This document shows, piece after piece, positions 59,714 through 64,000 of a DNA stretch of 64,000 nucleotides. Position numbers and translations under genes: made by a program. The notes under the pieces are model-generated. The model worked only from the letters and a program-made list of their open reading frames with translations. It did no database searches and was not told the DNA's origin. Source of the DNA: an uncultured Atopobium sp. (lineage in GTDB: Bacteria > Actinomycetota > Coriobacteriia > Coriobacteriales > Atopobiaceae). Numbering within the stretch: the first letter of the stretch is position 1; the number at the start of each line of letters is the position of its first letter. The stretch covers positions 62,001 to 126,000 of the forward strand of contig CALHVU010000021.1 in NCBI GenBank assembly GCA_938036925.1, given 5' to 3'.

Positions 59714-61378
59714 GTGATTTCAAATGTCATTCGTACATGCTTCCCTGTAGCAGCCCTTGCCGTTGCAGACAAAGCAGAAGAGATCAACAAGCTCAACGTT
59801 TTCCCTGTACCAGATGGAGACACCGGCACTAACATGTCCCTTACCTTGGGCACCGTTGTTCGTGAGGTTCAAGATCTTCCTCAAGATGCAAGCATGCAGG
59901 ATATTGCAAAGGCAATTACTCACGGCTCTTTGATGGGTGCTCGCGGTAACTCTGGCGTTATTACGTCTCAGATTCTTCGTGGTATTGCCGAGGGTCTGTG
60001 TGACGTTAAAAATCCTGAGGCAGTAACTCCAAAGGATATTGCTCACGCATTCCGCCGCGGTAAAGAGGTTGCTTTTAAGGCTGTTAGAAAGCCTGTTGAG
60101 GGCACTATTCTTACCGTTCTTAAAGACGTTTCTGCTAAGGCAGACTCCCTTGAGAAGTCTCAGCTCACTCCAGTTGAGGTTTTGGACGCTCTGGTTGTTG
60201 AGGCATATGAGTCCGTTGCTCGCACTCCTGAGCTTCTTCCTGTTCTTAAGGAGAATGGCGTTGTTGACTCCGGTGCGTTTGGTTTTGCAACCTTCCTTGA
60301 GGGCTTTGTAAATGCTGTTACCGGCAAGACTGAGACTACTGATTTCCAGACAACCGTTTCTGTTTCTGACGCTAAGGCTGCTACTAGCGCTAAGGTTGAG
60401 ATTGAGCTCAACGATGACTGGGAGGGTTCTGAGTATCGTTACTGCAATGAGTTCCTCTTTAAAGCAGATAGCCCAGACTTTGACGAGGATGCAGCTCTGA
60501 ACTTCCTGGCAACTATGGGTGATTGCGAGCTTCTTGTTGGTGCAAACCCAGACTACAAGATTCACGTTCACTCAAATACTCCAAACAAGGTTCTTGAGTA
60601 CATGCTTCAGTACGGCCAGATTTTTGAGGTCTTCATCCATAACATGGACCTTGAGGCTAAGGAGCGTACCGAGAAGATCGCTGAAGATAAGAAGGCTGCC
60701 GCAGCACCTAAAAAGGAGCTTGGCTTTGTTGCCGTAACCGCTGGTTCTGGTGCTGCATCAATCTTGAAGTCTCTTGGTGTGGATGTTGTTGTTTCTGGTG
60801 GTCAGACCATGAACCCTTCTACTGCAGACATTCTTGCTGCAATTGAAGAGGCCAATGCAGACCAGGTCATTGTTATGCCAAACAACTCAAACATTCGTAT
60901 GGCAGCAGAGGCTGCTGCAAGCGCATGCGAGGATGTAAAAGTTGCTGTCATTCCAACCAAGTCTGTTCTTCAGGCATTTGCTGCAATGTTTGTTGTTGCA
61001 GATGGCGTTCCATTTGAAGAGCTTGTAGAAGAGATGACTGACGCTATCTCTGGCGTTCGCTACGGTGAGGTAACCACTGCAGTTCGCGATTCTTCTGCAG
61101 CTGACGGCACTCCTATCCACGATGGTGATGTCATGGGTATCCAGGGCGGCTCCATTGATGTTGTCGGCTCTGATGTCATGAAGGTCACACTTGACCTTAT
61201 CGCTAAGATGCAAGAGGAGGAAGAGGGCGACAACCTCACCATTCTTGCAGGTGAGGACTTCTCTGACGAGCAGCTCGATCTTCTCGCCAGCAGAGTTGAG
61301 GACGCCTATCCAGACCTTGAGGTTGACGCTCAGCGCGGCGAGCAGCCACTCTATCCAGTCATCTTCTCTATTGAGTAG
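59714..61378 (+). CDS. fakA: Fatty acid kinase catalytic subunit FakA-like (DAK2/YloV)
   Basis: 554 aa. GTG start at 59714 with GAGG upstream. The N-terminal DhaL-type ATP-binding domain (~10-200) has NVFPVPDGDTGTNMSLTL, HGSLMGARGNSGVITSQILRG and DSGAFGFATFLEG. The middle and C-terminal domains (~220-554) belong to the FakA/DegV-related fold. FakA phosphorylates exogenous fatty acids carried by FakB (DegV) proteins so they can enter phospholipid synthesis. No fakB gene is in this window. Confidence 0.92.
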   Translation: MISNVIRTCFPVAALAVADKAEEINKLNVFPVPDGDTGTNMSLTLGTVVREVQDLPQDASMQDIAKAITHGSLMGARGNSGVITSQILRGIAEGLCDVKNPEAVTPKDIAHAFRRGKEVAFKAVRKPVEGTILTVLKDVSAKADSLEKSQLTPVEVLDALVVEAYESVARTPELLPVLKENGVVDSGAFGFATFLEGFVNAVTGKTETTDFQTTVSVSDAKAATSAKVEIELNDDWEGSEYRYCNEFLFKADSPDFDEDAALNFLATMGDCELLVGANPDYKIHVHSNTPNKVLEYMLQYGQIFEVFIHNMDLEAKERTEKIAEDKKAAAAPKKELGFVAVTAGSGAASILKSLGVDVVVSGGQTMNPSTADILAAIEEANADQVIVMPNNSNIRMAAEAAASACEDVKVAVIPTKSVLQAFAAMFVVADGVPFEELVEEMTDAISGVRYGEVTTAVRDSSAADGTPIHDGDVMGIQGGSIDVVGSDVMKVTLDLIAKMQEEEEGDNLTILAGEDFSDEQLDLLASRVEDAYPDLEVDAQRGEQPLYPVIFSIE

Positions 61379-61381
61379 GAA

Positions 61382-63574
61382 ATGTCTGAGTCTAAGGTAA
61401 GCATCGCTCCCGCATCAGAGCGAGTGGCTCATACCTGCTCGCTTATTGATAGCGTGACCAGGTTAAGGTATGTCAATGCAAATCGTGCCGAGGCGCTTGA
61501 GCGTCTCGGCATTCTGCGTGTTCGAGACCTTTTGCTCAACGTGCCTCATCGCTACCTCGATTTTTCCCATCGCGTGCAGATTGCTTTTGCGCAGATAGGC
61601 GAGGACGCTACTATTACCGGCCGCGTTGCTTCGGTAAAGACAAAACGCCCACGCCCCAAGATGGTCATTGTAGAGATTGAGGTTGTGGATGATACAGGCG
61701 TGCTTACGGCCTCGTTCTTTAGGCAGCCTTGGATAGCTGAGCAGATTCACGTTGATGACGAGGTGGCACTGAGTGGCAAGGTGCTTTTTGCCTACGGTTA
61801 TCGTCAGATGAAGTCACCGTTCTACGAAGTTCTGAGCACGGCAAAATCTGATGCAAGCGATGAAACACGTTCCAAAGAAGCTCCTTCAAAGGCAGCAATT
61901 CTTCCTGTTCACCCAGCTACCGAGGGCGTGAGCCCCGCATGGATGCGTCGCATTATGTCAGCAGCTCTGGCGGATACGGGAAGCGTGTGTGATTGGCTGC
62001 CCTCAGAGCTTGTCTCCAAGCACCGCCTTATGTCACTCTCATCAGCGCTTCGCGAGGTTCATTTTCCCTCCAGCCTGGACTCAGCTGAGCAGGCGCGCCG
62101 TCGTCTAGCTTTTGATGAGCTCCTTAGTTTACAGCTTGCTCTTCTGGCAAGAAGAAACTTGGAACTTGCAGGTCATAAGCCTTTTGAGCACGTTATAGAT
62201 GGACCTAAAGTTAAGGCTCTGGTTGAGGCTTTGCCTTTTGCCTTGACTGACGAGCAAAATCACGCAGCGCAAGAGATTCTTTCTGACATGGCTGCGCCGC
62301 GCATCATGAATCGTTTGCTTTTGGGTGACGTTGGTACTGGTAAAACGGCCGTTGCCGCCGTTGCCTTAGCCGCAGCAGCTGATTCTTCAACTCAAGCTGC
62401 CGTGATGGCTCCTACCTCAGTTCTTGCTCAGCAGTACGCTCAAAAAATCGGTCCTTTGCTCTCACTTGCGGGAATTACGTGGGCTCTTATTACTGGTTCT
62501 ACCTCAGAAGAAGAGAGACAGCAAATTGAGCTTTGCCTAGCTGACGGCTCTTTGTCCGTTGTCTTTGGTACCACTGCGCTTCTTTCTGACCGTGTGGTAT
62601 TTAAGCAGCTCACCCTTTCTGTTGTAGACGAGCAGCATCGTTTTGGCGTTGATCAGAGAACGGCGTTACGTAAAAAAGGACAAGGCGTAGATCTTCTCGC
62701 CATGAGCGCAACGCCTATTCCGCGTACGCTGGCGCTTTCTTTGTACGGAGACGTTGATACGTCTCGCATTACCAAAAGACCAAAGGCGGGAGCAGGCGTT
62801 ACCACCAAGTTGTGTGTGCCAGAAAACCTTGACCAAGCATACGCCGCTGTCGCCGAAGCTGTTCAAGCGGGTCATCAGGCGTATTTGGTTTGTCCTTTGA
62901 TTGATCCAAGCGATTCTGAAGAAGAGCTTGAAGATGTTCCTGAGGCCGCTCGTACAAACGGTAAGCTCTACAGTGCAACTCGCGTATATGAGGAGCTTTC
63001 AAAGACCGTTTTCAAGGACTTTACCTGTGACCTTTTGACCGGCAGATTGCCTGAGACGCAAAAAGATCAGGTAATGGAAAAGTTCCGCACAAATAAGACG
63101 CAGATTCTGGTCTCCACTACCGTCATTGAGGTTGGCGTTGACGTTCCTAACGCTACGGTCATGATTGTCTTTAATGCGGATCGTTTTGGTTTGGCTACCT
63201 TGCACCAGCTCAGAGGCCGTGTTGGTCGAGGAGACTTCCCAGGAACTGTGTATCTTGCTAGTAACGCCAAGCGAGGCTCTACCGCAAGAAAGCGCTTAGC
63301 CGCCCTTGAGCAAACCTCCGACGGCGCGCGCCTGGCAGAGCTTGACCTTGAGCTCAGGCACGAGGGAGAAACCCTGGGATACCGTCAGTCGGGCGGTACC
63401 ACGCTCAAGATTTCTGATCTTTACGCGGATGCGGACCTGATTGAGGCGGCTCATATAGACGCTCTGGCAATTACTGCTCAAGACCCAAATCTTACCAGCG
63501 ACGCCTATGCTACGCTGGGAATTGAGGCAAAAGATCGCTTTGGTATCTACTTTGAAGAGCTTGGCTATAAGTAA
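61382..63574 (+). CDS. recG: ATP-dependent DNA helicase RecG
   Basis: 730 aa, begins 3 nt after fakA. An N-terminal wedge/OB domain (ITGRVASVKTKRPRPKMVIVEIEV) is followed by the helicase core: Walker A LLGDVGTGKTAVA, motif Ia MAPTSVLAQQYA, motif II VVDEQHRFGV, motif III AMSATPIPRTL, motif V VSTTVIEVGVDVPNATVM, motif VI QLRGRVGRG. RecG remodels stalled forks and Holliday junctions. The fakA-recG-rsmD order is common in Gram-positives. Confidence 0.96.
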   Translation: MSESKVSIAPASERVAHTCSLIDSVTRLRYVNANRAEALERLGILRVRDLLLNVPHRYLDFSHRVQIAFAQIGEDATITGRVASVKTKRPRPKMVIVEIEVVDDTGVLTASFFRQPWIAEQIHVDDEVALSGKVLFAYGYRQMKSPFYEVLSTAKSDASDETRSKEAPSKAAILPVHPATEGVSPAWMRRIMSAALADTGSVCDWLPSELVSKHRLMSLSSALREVHFPSSLDSAEQARRRLAFDELLSLQLALLARRNLELAGHKPFEHVIDGPKVKALVEALPFALTDEQNHAAQEILSDMAAPRIMNRLLLGDVGTGKTAVAAVALAAAADSSTQAAVMAPTSVLAQQYAQKIGPLLSLAGITWALITGSTSEEERQQIELCLADGSLSVVFGTTALLSDRVVFKQLTLSVVDEQHRFGVDQRTALRKKGQGVDLLAMSATPIPRTLALSLYGDVDTSRITKRPKAGAGVTTKLCVPENLDQAYAAVAEAVQAGHQAYLVCPLIDPSDSEEELEDVPEAARTNGKLYSATRVYEELSKTVFKDFTCDLLTGRLPETQKDQVMEKFRTNKTQILVSTTVIEVGVDVPNATVMIVFNADRFGLATLHQLRGRVGRGDFPGTVYLASNAKRGSTARKRLAALEQTSDGARLAELDLELRHEGETLGYRQSGGTTLKISDLYADADLIEAAHIDALAITAQDPNLTSDAYATLGIEAKDRFGIYFEELGYK

Positions 63575-63624
63575 TAACCTGCAGGTAAACTGCAGTACAA
63601 GATAGGTTTGGTGGCGAGAAACCC

Positions 63625-64000
63625 ATGAGGATTGTTGGCGGAAAATGGAAAGGTCGTGCAATCGAGGCCCCTGATGGCAAGGGGACTACGCGACCAACCA
63701 CTGATCGTACGCGTGAGGCTATTGCAAGCTCCATCTTGGCTTCTCGCGGTCTTGACCTCAGTGAGTCCAGAGTGCTTGACGCTTTTGCAGGTTCAGGTGC
63801 TATGGGTTTTGAGCTTCTTTCTAGAGGGGCCCTGTACGCTGCCTTTATTGATAAAGATAGAAAGACGTGTGATCGCATTAAGCGTACGGCTAAATCTCTT
63901 GGTGTAAGCACCTCTGAGATGAGTGTTATCTGTGGTGATACAGCTCGCTTAGCTGAGTCATCCCAGCTGTTTGGAGGTCCTTTTGACGTGGTATTTTTGG
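63625..64000 (+). CDS. rsmD: 16S rRNA (guanine-N2) methyltransferase RsmD, N-terminal part
   Basis: The gene runs off the right edge; 125 codons are present. It opens MRIVGGKWKGRAIEAPDGKGTRP-like (with TTRPTTDRTREAI), then motif I VLDAFAGSGAMGFELLSRGA and AAFIDKDRKTC. The DPPY catalytic motif would lie past the edge. It methylates G966 of 16S rRNA. The start is set by homology; the ribosome site is poor, and the dispersed octamer (63613-63620) lies directly before it. Confidence 0.92.
   Translation, partial: MRIVGGKWKGRAIEAPDGKGTTRPTTDRTREAIASSILASRGLDLSESRVLDAFAGSGAMGFELLSRGALYAAFIDKDRKTCDRIKRTAKSLGVSTSEMSVICGDTARLAESSQLFGGPFDVVFL

Larger units (their letters stand above)
3966..63620. repeat. 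Dispersed octamer GGCGAGAA, 32 copies
   Basis: Read by eye. Plus-strand starts: 3966, 4570, 7060, 8611, 13608, 29272, 30877, 33316, 35161, 37561, 49632, 51167, 53117, 58005, 63613. Minus-strand copies (TTCTCGCC) start at: 4741, 5143, 6232, 7076, 14475, 22054, 26775, 29136, 30449, 34378, 39602, 42489, 45903, 50254, 54482, 61281, 62694. The preceding base is T in 25 of 32; the following base is G in 18, A in 12 and never C. Chance expectation is about 1-2 copies. Confidence 0.85.

Noticed and set aside
59720..60571. 283-codon minus-strand frame inside fakA
   Set aside because: Shadow of the fakA coding strand; composition (Asn/Ser/Leu-rich) is typical of antisense frames.
1..64000. A recently acquired genomic island
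   Set aside because: No integrase, complete insertion sequence, tRNA attachment site or abrupt change of codon use was noticed; the octamer occurs on both sides of every region considered, though it is absent from about 14.5 to 22 kb.

Overview
The window looks like a chromosome segment of a low-to-mid GC, anaerobic, Gram-positive-type bacterium of the Actinomycetota class Coriobacteriia, most like Atopobiaceae (Lancefieldella/Atopobium-like). This is inference from several features: AT-leaning codon use with strong AGGAGG-type ribosome sites; a stand-alone superoxide reductase without its rubredoxin-like centre; twin C1 aminopeptidases; exported peptidoglycan enzymes with long choline-binding-type repeat arrays; and the order addB-addA-priA-def-fmt-rsmB, then rpmB-asp23-fakA-recG-rsmD. 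No phage, complete insertion sequence, CRISPR array or tRNA gene was seen.

Layout. 1-3500: 5' part of a mannose-6-phosphate isomerase gene, a poly-Gln lipoprotein under a TetR regulator, two small regulatory or unknown genes, and a repeat-rich non-coding stretch. 3494-8460: RNase P RNA, PTS EIIA(Glc), a YigZ-family protein, a small membrane protein and two tandem PepC-like aminopeptidases. 8700-17700: dnaE, superoxide reductase, a NAD+ synthetase-like protein that has lost its catalytic residues, then ruvC-ruvA-ruvB behind a LexA/SOS-type operator and a DUF6483-like gene. 17770-25900: a cell-wall block with an L,D-transpeptidase, a repeat-only binding protein and an amidase/glucosaminidase, interrupted by a cold-shock gene and a HAD phosphatase. 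25994-36600: a TPR-like protein of unknown role, a HAD phosphatase, a marR plus heterodimeric ABC exporter operon, an alpha/beta hydrolase and a methionyl-tRNA synthetase-like protein with altered signature motifs. 36700-45000: CPBP membrane protein, queuosine genes queH-queA, a coiled-coil membrane protein, HPr, and several membrane or stress proteins. 45149-64000: a long rightward run of DNA repair, restart and translation genes (addB, addA, priA, def, fmt, rsmB), a HAD-thiamine pyrophosphokinase fusion, rpmB, asp23, fakA, recG and the start of rsmD.

The most unusual signal is a dispersed DNA word, GGCGAGAA (extended TGGCGAGAAR), counted by eye 32 times, 15 on one strand and 17 on the other. 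It lies in several coding frames and in intergenic DNA, and one inverted pair forms a terminator stem. Density, strand symmetry and terminator pairing resemble a DNA uptake sequence; a Chi-like role with the AddAB enzyme encoded here is the main alternative.

Other regulatory structure read from the bases: CCTTGT-type palindromes linking the TetR gene and the lipoprotein promoter, palindromes at the marR promoter, a 14-bp palindrome between the -35 and -10 boxes of rpmB, a 7-1-7 inverted repeat before the superoxide reductase gene, and LexA-like boxes before ruvC and dnaE.
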